DNA of 64,000 bases, taken from Hansfordia pulvinata. Taxonomy: Eukaryota; Ascomycota; Sordariomycetes; Xylariales. A program made the translations under genes and the position numbers. Every line of letters starts with the position of its first letter. Position 1 is the first letter of the stretch. Where the stretch lies: positions 2,480,001-2,544,000 of the forward strand of contig BJKQ01000002.1 in the NCBI GenBank assembly GCA_006538405.1, read 5' to 3'. The notes under the pieces were generated by a model. That model saw only the letters and a list, made by a program, of their open reading frames with translations, was not told the origin of the DNA and did no database searches. Of this stretch, positions 36,016 through 47,661 are shown one piece after another.

Positions 36016-36820
36016 CAGCAGCGCTCTCTGGGCGACACTGATCGAGGGTGCCAAGGTGCGATTGGCTCGCCTTCTGTCGCTTCAAGTCCTGATATAAAAT
36101 ACCTAGACGCGTAGGGAGATCAAAGATAAAGAAGACTCGAGACATCGGTGCAAACGAGGACGGAGGGAGTCGCGAGCATCAGGTGGTTTGGAGTAAACAT
36201 GGCGGAGCCGGGGTCGAGGGGGAGATCATTATCGAAGCGTGGATGAACGTACGAGAGACAGTGACGGGAGTGCCTCAAGTCCACCTCACTGACCCATTCC
36301 CGCAATTGATACTACGCGTATGTACATATGTGCTCGTCAAGTACCAAGCACAAGAGCGAATGAGCTGGGCGGACCGGGGGTCTGCACCGACGTTGTCGTG
36401 GCAACGCGGTCAGGGAAGCTGCAGCCAGGGGCGGCATTCGACGAGGCCCGATTTATGCAGCCGCGTCCCTCGCTGCATGAACGGCAATTTGCACAAGGGG
36501 CGGCGTCTGCGCACGCGCAATAATGCAAGGGGTACCTCGATTCCTGGTGCAGCCCGGGCTGTGAAGAAAGTCGCTCCAGAGTTATGCGCGCCCTGCATGC
36601 AGATGGAAATGGCGTGTGCTCAGGCGGGCGGCCCCTCCCTTTCGAAACGGGCCAGGTCCTTGTCTGTTTACACCCGAACGGCCCAGCAGCCAATCAGCCG
36701 GCCCAAGTCAACAGAAAGCCCCCGGCGGGACGGCGCGGACAACAAGACGCTCAAGCCGCATAACAAGGCAGGCCGTCGGACATCGCATCTGCTCTCTCGC
36801 GCGACTCGTCTTTTCCAATC

Positions 36821-36878
36821 GTCGTCGTTGCTGCTGCTGCTGCTGCTGCTGCTGTCGTTGTCGTCGTCGTCGTCGTCC
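36821..36878. repeat. (CTG)n plus (TCG)n compound triplet repeat
   Basis: GTC/GTT triplets, then about nine CTG triplets, then about eight TCG/TTG triplets. It lies in the probable BUD4 upstream region. Confidence 0.93.
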
Positions 36879-37520
36879 ATCTTCTCTTGCTTCACTGACG
36901 AAAAGCAGAGACGAGTGCGCGACATCTCGGCACTCACCCCTCCCCCTCAACGCTCTCCGCATCGCCAGACCAAACAGGCCTGGCCAGAGGATTCCAGACC
37001 TGCCGCACGGCGTTACCTCGTCGACACAAACAACACAGCAACTGAGTCAGACCCTCTCACTTGGGTGCTCCCACTCGCTCGCACTCTGCAGCACTCGTAC
37101 CTGCCTCAGCTGCCTCTTTCCTCCCTGGCTTCGCCCAGCGCCTTCCTTCCCTTCGTGTAAACAACTCCTGCTTATTAGTTGGCAATACTTCGCCCGCGCA
37201 TTCCTGCCGCCCGCCCCATCAACCCGCTATTCGCCATTCCTCACCATACCACCACATCACCAGCACCGCCGCCCACGCGACCTCATCTGCCGCCACCCGA
37301 GGCCGCCAGCCCCTAGCATCATCACCTGCGTCCCTCCTCGCTTCTCCTCTACTCCGCGAAGGCCGGCCCCCTGCGCCGATCGCCTGACCGCAGGCGCTGG
37401 TGTCCTGCCCTCCGTTCATATATCGTCTTCTCCTGTATTCTCCACGTGCGGCATGAACTGCCCGCCCTGTCCATAGCGAAAACACACAGCCAGCCCTCTG
37501 CGGAAGCCCGCCACTGCACC

Positions 37521-40500
37521 ATGGCTTCCGAAGACCCGGTAAGTCCCAACCAAGCCCCCCGTTTCTATTCTACTGCCCGCCCGCACCGGTACAGCACCGC
37601 GCGAGGGGGGCAGAAAGGAGAGAGGAGCCCTTCCAGAAACACTCGCTCATCACGATCCCAGGTCACGCAGCCTCTGCGCATCTCCAAGTCGACCCCCAAC
37701 ACATCCCCCTCAAAGAGCAGCCTGCCGCGCCCGCTGTCTGAGATTCCTGTCACCGAGAAAAGGCGGAACTCACCCAGCTGGAGCCAGCAACAAAAGGTAC
37801 CCCTTGACTCACCCCCCTTCGGAGGATTACCTCATGTCGCTAACCTCCCCCAGACCCAGAAGCCCTCGCTCAACACGGACTCGTCTCCATTCCAGTCGTC
37901 TCCGCTCGACAGCGCGGCCTCGCCGCGCCTCTTCTGGCAGAACCGCCATGTCAACAAGGCCGAGAACGCCGATCTATACAGCGGCCTCGGTGGGTCGCCC
38001 TCACCCACCAGGCGCGCCTCGGTTGAGCGCCTTCAGAAGGCCTCCCGTGTCAAGAACAGCACCATGTTCGCCAGAGAGCAAAAGCAGGAATATGACCCTG
38101 CCCGCCTGCCAACTGTAGAGCGCCCTCTGGCCAAGGTCCAGGGCAATGCCTTCCGTCCTGGCCACGCGCGCAGTGAAAGCCAGACCAGCGTGCCCCTGTA
38201 CAGCCCAACCAAGACCCCCTCGACGCCCACTGGCTTCGGGGCGCGGTCACCCAGCAAGGACCAGATCTCCCCGACCAAGTCGTCGCTGTCCAGCAACCGC
38301 TTCAAGAGCAGCTTCAACTCCCAGATCAGCGACCTGTCTGCCGACGAGACTTTCGAAGAGCGCCAGCTGCCCTTTGGAAAGAGTCTGCACCGCCATGCCA
38401 AGTCAGTCACTTTTGACGCGGCACCCCCTCAGATCAACGAGTATGAGATGGCCACGCCCGATCTGTCATCTGTCGGAAGCAACTCTCGCGAGGGAAGCTT
38501 CGAGTCGGACGAAGACGAGTTTGACGACTACGGGCCCTACCCCGGTGACGACAGCGAGTTGCAGGAGGACAGCTTCGACGCCACGCTGGAAGACACGGCG
38601 AAGACGCCCGTTGTTGGTCCCGACGATTGGCGCCAGGACAGGGACCAGCGCTTTGACAGCAGCCCTATGCCAGAGAGCGCGCCGGCCCGTGCCGCTGCTG
38701 CTCGCCCCTCTCAAGTCCGCACCGACTCCTGCACATCTAGCGGAGAGCACCGGCCCCTCCCACCCTTGCCCGGTGCCAGCCACTCCCGCACGTCGTCAAC
38801 CGGAACGTCCGCTACCGCCGAGAGGATGTTGAGCTCCTCGCGCCACCTGCCCAGTCCTCCTGCTGCCTCCTCCACCAGCAAGCTGGAGATTCAGAACATT
38901 GGCAACGGCAAAATGTCCCTGGAGGAGCGTCTGAAGCTTATGATGCTTTCCGACGAGACCAGCCCAAAGGCAGCCGACCATGACCAGGCAGCCAAGACGG
39001 CAGCCGAGCAGCAACGCGAGCGTCGCATGAGACGTGCTGGGGCCCGCGATAGAGTCGGGAGTCCTACACCGGAGCGCGACATGGCCATGCCCAACTTGGA
39101 GGCGGCTCAAGAGGCAAGCGAGCAGGTCCTTGCCGAAGTTGAGGCAGCCACGAAAGAGCCTGAGACCAAGTCTGAGACCCAGACCGAGCCGGAGGCTGAC
39201 GCAGCTGTCGAGCCCGAAGCGAACAGAGACACGGCAGACAACAACGATGCCGGTGCCGACGTCAGCGACGACACCGATGCCGCCGAGGGGGACGACACCA
39301 TCGGCGACATCTCCGGCTTCGGTCTTGACTATCAACTACCGAACATTTCTAGAGAGTCCATCATGAACCGTGTCAATGGCAACAAGACGCTCGACAGGGA
39401 GTCCGACTACACCTTTATGTCACCTGGGCCCGGTTCCAGCCCGGCGCGACAGACCCCGGCGCCCTATGACCCCGATGTGCCCATGCCCAGTATCGAGCAC
39501 TCGGTCATCATCGAGGAGACTCAAGAGTTTGAGGATAGCGTCATCATTCACAGAGACCAAGCCGAAGATAAAGACGAAGATGTTGGTGACCATGATGACG
39601 TCTACGACCTCTACCAGCGATCCGAAGACGAGGAGTCCATTGCGCAGACTGATGATCTGACGGACGAGAGTGAAAGCCACTACTCGGACGATGAAACCAA
39701 ATCCGACTTCGGTCCTGACGAAGATTCTGCTTCTACCCCTCGCGCGGCCAGCCCGGCCGATGACAAGAAGGACGAGCCCAACTTCAACGCCACCCTGCCT
39801 CTGCCCGGGGGTAGCCCCGTGAAGGAGAACGAGTTTACTCGCAGCTTCCAAACATACATGCTGCCCAAGCCCAAGGAGACAGATGCCATGATCCACGCCG
39901 AGACTCGTAAGAAGTCTGACACCCAGCGGCCATCGACTCCTGATCAGCCCGTTTCCAAGCCCGAGTACGATGGCTCTGGCTGGGGCGAGCCGGAAGACGA
40001 CGAGCCCGGTACCCCGGACTCGGTCATCCACCACCCTGTTTCGGATGACGAAGAAGAGACTTTCCTGGACGAACTTGACGAGCCAATCGAGTCGCCTGCT
40101 GTTCCAGAGCAAATGGCTACTATCAAGTCCGCCTCGGGATCCAGACTGAAGACCCGCCCTTCTGCCACGCCCTCCGACATTGCGTCGATGCGCGATGCCA
40201 GGCGCCACATCAGCCGCGAGGTTGTCCCCGATATCCCGCCCATCCCTGACCGCCACCGTGGCCGACTCTCGCGTGACCTGCAGATCGAGAATGTTGACGA
40301 TGAGGTTGTCACCGATGACGAGATCCTGGCCAGGAACCCCAGTTTCAAAAAGCGTAGCTTGACCCTGGATCTCGACCTGAACCTCAACCTTGACCAGGAC
40401 TTCGACCGGGTCATCGAAGCACAAAAGGTTGCCTTCCCTCTCCTCTATCCCCGCAGCCACGCCCCAGCGACAGGCCACTATCCTCCCAGACAAGCGTCTG

Positions 40501-42296
40501 GCAAGAAGACTAGCGCCATACCGGAGCTCCCCACAGACTTTCATAACAGAGGAATAGCATCCCATGCTAACATAACTACCCGTACCCAGCGTGGCTACTT
40601 GATGCGCCAAAACACAAAATTGGTTGCCGCCAGCGACCGACCCAGCAATGGTGACCGAGAGAGTGGCGAATATCGTCCCGGATCGCGCTCTGTCGGCAAC
40701 TCTCCTGTCAAGCAGCAGCGTCCCCAGTCATGGACCGTGGAGCCGTGGAACCCGAACGCACGCCGAAGCGTCAAGAAGCGCCACCCCACAGGTATGGGAG
40801 GTGGTCCAGTGCCGCCCATGCCCGGCCAGGAGGGTAACACTACCTCTATGAATACTGTACCTGAGGATGAAGCCCCAGAGCTAGCGACGGACGAGTGTGG
40901 TGAGCGTGGACGCTTGTTCGTCAAGGTGATGGGTGTCAAGGATCTGGACCTCCCTTTGCCCAGAAGTGAGTAACCCCATTGGATCGTCAAGGTAGCCGCA
41001 AATGCTGACAGTCTCAAGACGAGCGAACATGGTTCAGCCTGACGCTGGACAACGGTGTCCACTGCGTGACCACCGCCTGGCTGGAGCTTGCCCGCAATGC
41101 CCCCATCGGTCAGGAGTTTGAGCTCGTGGTCCCGAATGACCTGGAGTTTCAGCTCACTCTCAACGTGAAGCTGGAGCGGCCAGAGCCCCAGCGGTTGGCT
41201 ACCGCGTCGCCCACCAAGATGGCCAAGCCCAAGGCTTCGACCTTCTCACGCGTTTTCGCTAGCCCCAAGAAGCGCAAGGAGATGGAGGCTCGCGCCAGGG
41301 CCGAGGAAGAAGCCCAAGCCATGGCGCAAAGAGAAGCCGCGTCCCGACAGAAGAAGGTAGCGCCCACAGGGTGGGACCTCCTGTCACCCTTGACGGCCGA
41401 GGACGGCAGCTTTGCGCGCTCCTACGTTTGCCTTAAGGAGCACGAGTCGCGTTGCTACGGCCGGCCGTACATGGCCGAGATTACCGCCTTCAACGAGTGG
41501 GCTGCCGAAGAGGCCAGCTTTGCCAGCAGCGTCAAGAGCAAGCGCGCGGACACGAGCAACTCGGTCGTTCGTCGTGCACCCTACAAGGTTGGAAAGCTCG
41601 AGGTACAGCTTCTGTTTGTTCCCAGGCCCAAGGGATCCACGGATGAGGACATGCCCAAGAGCATGAACTCTTGCATTCGCGAGCTCAAGGCTGCGGAGGA
41701 GAGACTCAGCCGAAACTGGGAGGGTCACTTGAGCCAGCAAGGAGGAGACTGCCCAGTACGTATTCCGCCCGTTGAGCCATTGACCAAAACTCGCCGATGC
41801 TAACCGTTCATCGCAGTACTGGCGCCGTCGCTATTTCAAGCTTGTGGGCACCAAGCTGACTGCTTACCACGAGACAACGCGTCAGCCCCGCGCTACCATC
41901 AACCTGTCTAACACCAGGCGTCTCATCGACGACCGACGGCAGCTGACGAACCCGGAGACCACAGGTCGCGGTGGCAAGAGACGTCGCTCGGCTTTTGCCG
42001 AAGAAGAGGAAGGGTACATGTTTGTGGAAGAAGGCTTCCGCATCCGCTTCAACAACGGCGAAGTGATTGACTTTTACGCCGACACCCCCGAGGATAAGGA
42101 GGGCTGGATGAGAGTCCTCAGCGATGTCATTGGCCGTGGTAACGACGACGACGACGCTTCCGGGCCCGGAGGCAACCGCCGTAAGTGGTGTGACCTCGTC
42201 CTTAAGCGGGAGGAGGCACTTCGAAAGCGGGCCGAGGGCCGGAAGTCGCACGAGGGGAGAAGGTCGCATTCCAAGACCAAGAGCATGATCTTCTAA
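37521..42296 (+). CDS. BUD4: BUD4/anillin-like septation and axial-site protein
   Basis: Bud4 homologues in filamentous fungi organise septin and actomyosin rings at septation sites, acting with Rho4. I infer five exons: 37521-37538, 37662-37796, 37854-40965, 41019-41755 and 41817-42296, giving 1,493 aa. The first two introns (123 and 57 nt) are multiples of three without stops, so an unspliced reading of 1,553 aa is also possible. I favour splicing because of the gtaagt donor at 37539, and because joining yields MASEDP-VTQPLRISKSTP, like other members as I recall them. The long N-terminal two-thirds is Ser/Pro/Asp/Glu-rich and probably disordered. The anillin-like region follows (ERTWFSLTLDNGVHCVTTAW, then WLELARNAPIGQEFELVVP). 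A PH domain starts at about residue 1335 (YWRRRYFKLVGTKLTAYHET). The C-terminus is basic. Confidence 0.93.
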
Positions 42297-42862
42297 GCTG
42301 GACTTGGATGAGCCTCATTCCCGACAAGCTAGGAGGCTGCTTGGACATCTCAGGAACGCCCCGCATGATCTACGAGATTACGATCTGTACAGGCGTTGTT
42401 TGAAAACATCTTTGCTGACGGCGCAGGTGCTGCGTCCCGGCTCCAAGGCCACCACAAGGTGGCGTGGGTTGTATTACTCGCAAGGTGTTTGCGCCCGCCA
42501 CGTGCCGCTCACCTGGCGCAGGTACAGCTGGTTCTGGTTCCATTCATAAAAGGAGACGTTCTCGGAGATGGTGGGAACTGATAGGGAATATCATTTTCTG
42601 GAGCCAGTCTTGGGCGCCAAGCACAATCCATCATGAGCACGAGGGAGTCTGGGTAATGGGGATCGCGGGAGTTTGAGGCATGCTTTTCGGGCCCATTGTT
42701 TGATACTCACATTACTTTTTTCTTTGCCATTGCCGGGTTCTCGTCTTACAGAGTCTGAATTAATATATATCCACTATGGTCTTCCACTCATGGCGCCCGA
42801 GCAAGGGCATGATACATGCCGCGGCAAATGATGGAAGAACGTGTCCGCCACATAAGCCTGAC

Positions 42863-42878
42863 GGGGGGGGGGGGGGGG
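42863..42878. repeat. Poly-G run of 16
   Basis: G homopolymer on the + strand. Confidence 0.93.
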
Positions 42879-43903
42879 CAGAGGCGGGCTTGGAGGCGAC
42901 ATTAGCCGGGTGACTGGAGCTTCGCAGGCAACGAGACGGGGTCGCCCGTGGGGGCATCGTGACTCGTGAGGGGCTCCCCGGAGAGGGGTGTTGGGTTTGT
43001 TCGTCGCCCTGGCTGGCATCGTCAAGTTCCTTCTGGGTGGATGGGATGGACGGCCCTGGCGAGTGCGTGCGTTTCCCCCCCTCCTCCTTGTCCGGGTCTG
43101 TACGGCAGCGTGTCGTCCACATGGCTGACGTGAGATGGGAAGCGGCGGTGGCACCGCGCACAACCCCACGGTGTCCGTCTGTACCCCTGCCGAGGTGGGT
43201 TTCTATCGTAAGCTGGGTGCTGTGGGTGGTCAGGGGAGTTGGTTATATGGCGCAGGCGAATCAGTAAGACTGAAGACTGCGAGTATAGAAAGTTGGATGC
43301 ATAATAGCCAAGTTGTGCGGCTAGGGAACATATAGGCCTGGGAGACATCATCGACGCGGAGAAGAAGGGTGGGTACTGGAAGTGTCTTCTCTTTGGGTCC
43401 TGTTTTCAGTTTCCTCCAGTCGAGCGTTGTCCCTTCCCCCTCGTACGTCATCAGGCACTCGAGCTTTCGAACGGGAATATGCTACTCGGCCATGTTGATG
43501 GTGCATGGACAGCCAGCGCAACCGGACGGTATTTCCTCCCGAGTGGCTCACAGTAAGCCGCCTCCGCCCTCCCCTCCCCTGATAGAGCTCTTTGCCCCTT
43601 GGAGAGACCAAGAACGCTCGACGGGCCGTGAGACGGGCTGCTTGACGCCCCCGACTCCGGGATAGATGTGGATAAGTATACAAGCAGACGTTGGCTGGCT
43701 GTGAGCTCATCGCTGTGGCTACTTGCTGCTCTGCAAATCGCGTGCTCACCAGTCGCCTCTTCATGGTGGTACCCGTAGTGCCTGACCGCGCCACCTCGTG
43801 GAAAACGGGCCCGCTTGCGACTTGCTCTCCCATCCTCGCCCCCTTGACTTTCTCCCGTGGGGAGCAAGCAGCCGGTCGAGGATCACGATCGCAGAGGTAG
43901 CAC

Positions 43904-43910
43904 TATATAA
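43904..43910 (+). promoter_or_regulatory. TATA box for the secreted-peptide gene
   Basis: TATATAA in the context cacTATATAAg, 215 bp before the ATG at 44125. A consensus TATA box fits an inducible, strongly expressed gene and is not typical of the housekeeping genes nearby. The transcription start is unknown. Confidence 0.5.
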
Positions 43911-44124
43911 GTAGAAAGGCAGGTCGAGCGTCTCTTGCGGTCGTATGTCTGAGGAAAATCGCTAGATCACTGAAACCAGCATCTCCCATCTTTCTTCGAC
44001 TTGGGAACACTGGAAGTGCCAGCACCAATATCCTGTTCTTACCCTGTCTTGCTTGTCTCAACAGACACACACACACTCTCTCCCCCTCTCTCTTCGATAG
44101 AAACCCTAGTAAAAAGTCGACAAG

Positions 44125-44397
44125 ATGGTCCGCGTCGCTTCCGCCATCCTCCTGGCCATCTCCTCCTCCACGGCGGCGTGGGGCGCGGTAGTCGCTAAAC
44201 GAGCCGACACGCCTTGGGTTTTCGGCGTGAGCAAGGACGGGTTCCACGAGACGAACCCGGCCAAGGCCAAGGACAACTGCGGCAGCACCTTCTTGACCGA
44301 GACTGCGTGTCTCAACTCGCCCTGCCCCGAGAGCTTGCTTCCCACCAAAGGCTGCAAGCACCAGGTCCACCTCAGCAACTGGATATGCGTGTGCTGA
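44125..44397 (+). CDS. Small secreted cysteine-rich protein with Kex2 site
   Basis: I do not recognise a family. The 90-residue product begins with a clear signal peptide (MVRVASAILLAISSSTAAWG), followed by a dibasic K25-R26 that a Kex2 protease could cut. That leaves a 64-residue mature peptide. It has six cysteines at 52, 62, 67, 77, 88 and 90, enough for three disulfides, and ends in Cys-Val-Cys. There is no cysteine before residue 27. The gene is a single exon with its own TATA box at 43904 and a CT-rich leader, and stands alone between BUD4 and DBP9. Size, signal and cysteine content are those of fungal effectors, antimicrobial peptides or hydrophobin-unlike surface proteins; I cannot choose among them. 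The cysteine spacing is not the eight-cysteine hydrophobin pattern. Confidence 0.75.
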   Translation: MVRVASAILLAISSSTAAWGAVVAKRADTPWVFGVSKDGFHETNPAKAKDNCGSTFLTETACLNSPCPESLLPTKGCKHQVHLSNWICVC

Positions 44398-45494
44398 AGA
44401 AGTCCTCTTCGAGGTGGGCTCCAGAGAGTGCGATGGGTTATGGCTATGGCTGTGGCTACAAGGCAGCTATCTCCGCGGCGTTGACGAGTCATAAGCTGTA
44501 GCTGTGTGTGTATAGATCGCCGGGTGCAAGCTATGTGGACCGGGAGAGGGGTTTGCTGCTACCAGCGAAATACCTCCTTGTGGCGGGTTGTTGATGAGTC
44601 TTTTGTTGGTAGGCTTGCCGCTGCACAAGACGACAGCATAGACACGGCTGTGGATGGATAAAGCATGGTATTCGGAGAAAGAAATGGCAATTCGCCATTC
44701 ATTTTTAGATTGTTCTAGCATGGCAGGTAGAAGAGAGATAGACATGGGAATTCGCCATTATATACAGATTATTCGAGCATGGTAGGGCCGATGACTCTTT
44801 GGCGCTGTGTCTTCTGAGAACGCTGTCTTCATGCCTCGAATGCTGCATTCAACTGGAAAGAGGCAAGCAGGCAACTCTGGCGTGCAAGTTACAGCAGTAC
44901 TCTACGCGTACATGAAAATGCTGAATTGGATCGTACGCGTGGTATTCATCATGATGTCCCATTTAGGTGTAGGTTACCTTGGTAACCATCTCAAATGGAA
45001 GCATTGGTGGTGTACATACGAGAGGTACGAGTAGCCTTGATGGAGTCTAGCTGAAGACGGCAAGCGTCCCACCTAAAAGTACTGGCGGGATAAGATACGA
45101 GCCGGATAAGATAAGAATTTTTCTCGAGCGGCAGCAATGCGGTAGAGTGTAGGTAGGCGCGGTCCAACTCTCCAACGAAGCAGCGCCTGGGCCCAAACGC
45201 ATTGAACAGCGGTACCACATACCTACACCCGCCTACACCAGCCAGCCAGCCAGCGGTACAGTGAGAACTGACAAGGTTGCCATCAGCATCCCATCCAGCC
45301 AGCCCGCCACTTCACCTCCCACGGCCAACCTCACCTCCCACTGTCTCGTCTCCCCAGCCGGCCGAGGCAACACTCTCTACGAACAACCTTTTCCTACGAC
45401 AAGACAACTCGATATAACACAACACACAACCCGCGGCTAACTGATCTATTCCCCACGAGCACCCGGAGCCAAGGCGCTCCAGAACCCCGGCACA
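44398..45494. other. Intergenic region between secreted peptide and DBP9
   Basis: No gene recognised. The AATTCGCCATT words at 44690 and 44750 are a short imperfect direct repeat of about 25 bp. The last 250 bp before DBP9 are rich in CCAGCC and CT blocks and likely form its promoter and leader. Confidence 0.5.
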
Positions 45495-47661
45495 ATGAAG
45501 CGCAAGCTCAACGCCAACGACGCCCCGGCGCCCGTCGCCGTCGCCGCTGCCTCGCAGTCTGAGCCTCAGCCCCCGGCTCCCAACGCGGCCAGCGCGCCGC
45601 CGCAGTCTGCCCCCGCCGCCGCCGCCGCCGCCGCCTCGTCCGCCAAATCCCCCTCCTCCGACCCCAGCTTCGCCGACCTCGGCCTCGACTCTCGTCTGCT
45701 CCAGGCCATTGCCCGCCAGAACTACCTCAAGCCCACCCTCGTCCAGGCCAAGGCCATTCCCCTCGCCATCGACGGCGCCGACCTCCTCGCCAAGGCCAAG
45801 ACGGGCTCCGGCAAGACTGCCGCCTACGCCCTGCCCCTCCTCCACGCCCTGCTGCGCCGCAAGCAGTCCTCCGCCGCGGCCCCCGCCTCCTCTTCCGGCC
45901 CCTCCGCCCTGGTCCTCGTCCCTACGCGCGAACTCGCCGACCAGGTCTCCGCCGTCTTCGACTCCCTCGCCGCCTTCTGCCAGAAGGATGCCCACATCCT
46001 CAAGCTGTCCGACAAGCTGTCCGACAACGTCCAGCGCTCCCTCCTCTCCGCCAGCCCCGACGTCGTCGTCGCCACCCCGGCCCGCGCCTGGCACAACGTC
46101 AAGTCCGGCGCCCTGTCCCTCGCCTCTCTGTCCCAGCTCGTTCTTGACGAGGCCGACCTCGTGCTGTCCTACGGCTACGACGATGACCTAAAGAGCGTCG
46201 CCGCCGCCCTGCCCAAGGGCATCCAGACCATCCTCATGAGCGCCACCCTGACCCCCGAGGTTGACTCGCTCAAGGGCCTGCTTTGCCGGAATCCCACCAT
46301 TCTCGACCTCGCAGAGCCCGAGGCCGAAGGCGAGGGTGTCTCTCAGTACATTGTCAAGTAAGTGTGCTCTCTCCGTCTCTTCCTGCCATAGCCTCCCCCA
46401 CACCCAGCAACCTCCGACTGACCCCCACGCAGGTGTGCCGAGGACGAAAAGTTCCTCCTGATGTACGTCATGTTGAAACTGCAGCTGGTCAAGGGCAAAT
46501 GCATCGTCTTTGTAGCAGACGTGGACAGGTAAGTTTCCATTCAGAACCCCAACCCTCCCAAGTCGCCACGCACCTCGATCACCGCTGACGACTCCATCCA
46601 GGTGTTACCGTCTGAAGCTCTTCTTCGAGCAGTTCGGCATCCGCTCCTGCATTCTCAACTCGGAGCTCCCCGTCAATTCGCGCATACATGTAGTGCAAGA
46701 GTTCAACCGTGGCGTCTACGACATCATCATCGCCTCGGACGAGAACGAGGTACTGGGCGACGAGGACCAAGAGGCCGAGGCAGAGACTGAGACGGCGACG
46801 ACGACGAATAACGGCGGCGACGACGGCGGCGCGAGCACAGACAAAACCAAGCAAAAGGACAACAAGGGGAAGAAGGGCAAGGACGCAGACGGCGGCGACG
46901 GCGCCGCGCCGCCCAAGAAGAAGCGCAAGGCATCGTCGCGCCGCGACAAGGAGTACGGCGTCAGCCGCGGCATCGACTTTGTCAACGTGGCGTGCGTCAT
47001 CAACTTCGACCTGCCCGCGACGGCCAAGTCGTACACGCACCGCATCGGGCGGACGGCGCGGGCGGGCCAGACGGGCTTCGCGCTGTCGTTCGCCGTGCCC
47101 TCGGAGCAGTTCGGCCGGCACCGCCCGACGAGCATCGCGCAGTGCGAGGCGGACGAGCGGACGCTGGCCCGCATCGAGCGGCAGCAGGCGCGCCGGGGCA
47201 AGGAGCTGCGCCCCTACCACTTCGACATGGCGCAGGTCGGCGCGTTCCGGTACCGCATGAACGACGCGCTGCGCGCCGTGACGCAGGTCGCCGTGCGCGA
47301 GGCGCGCACGCGCGAGCTGCGCCAGGAGCTGCTGCGCTCCGACGCCCTGCGCCGCCACTGGGAGGAGAACCCGGCCGAGCTGCACCACCTGCGCCACGAC
47401 GGCGAGCTGCGCACCTCGCGCGTCCAGCCCCACCTGCGCCACGTCCCCGAGTACCTGCTGCCCGCCGAGGGCAAGAAGGCCCTCACCCCCGGCGACGTCG
47501 GCTTCGTCCCCTTCCACAAGCCGCGCGACGGCAAGGGCCGCCGCGGCCGCTCCTTCAAGGCCGGCGGGCGCGGAGGGCGCAGAGGCGGCGGCGGCGGCGG
47601 CGGCATCCGCAAGTCGGACCCCTTGAAGAGCTTCAAGTCCCGGTCCAAGCCCAAGAAGTGA
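45495..47661 (+). CDS. DBP9: ATP-dependent DEAD-box RNA helicase Dbp9
   Basis: Dbp9 is a nucleolar DEAD-box helicase needed for 27S pre-rRNA processing and 60S subunit assembly. I infer three exons: 45495-46357, 46433-46528 and 46602-47661, coding for 672 aa. An Ala/Pro-rich leader precedes the Q-motif region ([20 protein letters not shown]). Helicase motifs appear in order: I AKTGSGKT, Ia VPTRELADQ, Ib [55 protein letters not shown] and [15 protein letters not shown]. Between [11 protein letters not shown] and motif V sits the acidic then Lys-rich insert typical of the Dbp9 subfamily. The tail is Gly/Arg-rich and ends in a basic SKPKK. It is convergent with MOT1, 1 kb away. Confidence 0.96.

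Larger units (their letters stand above)
34646..37520. other. Intergenic region between POB3 and BUD4
   Basis: About 2.9 kb with no recognised gene. It carries a 26-G homopolymer and a CTG/TCG repeat (listed separately) and scattered TACTCGTA motifs near 35174, 35815 and 35868. The last 400 bp before BUD4 are strongly pyrimidine-rich and probably form its leader. A 45-codon ATG frame at 35849-35986 starts with a hydrophobic run built from the dispersed motif. Confidence 0.5.
42297..44124. other. Intergenic region upstream of the secreted-peptide gene
   Basis: No gene recognised. It contains a G16 run at 42863-42878 and, close to the next gene, a clear TATATAA. The 60 bp before the next ATG include CA- and CT-rich tracts typical of fungal leaders. 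A 7-codon upstream ORF starts at 43945 within the presumed leader. Confidence 0.5.

Noticed and set aside
37446..37520. Upstream in-frame ATG of BUD4 at 37452 or earlier
   Set aside because: The ATG at 37521 has a better context (CACCATGG), and the extra residues look like leader sequence.
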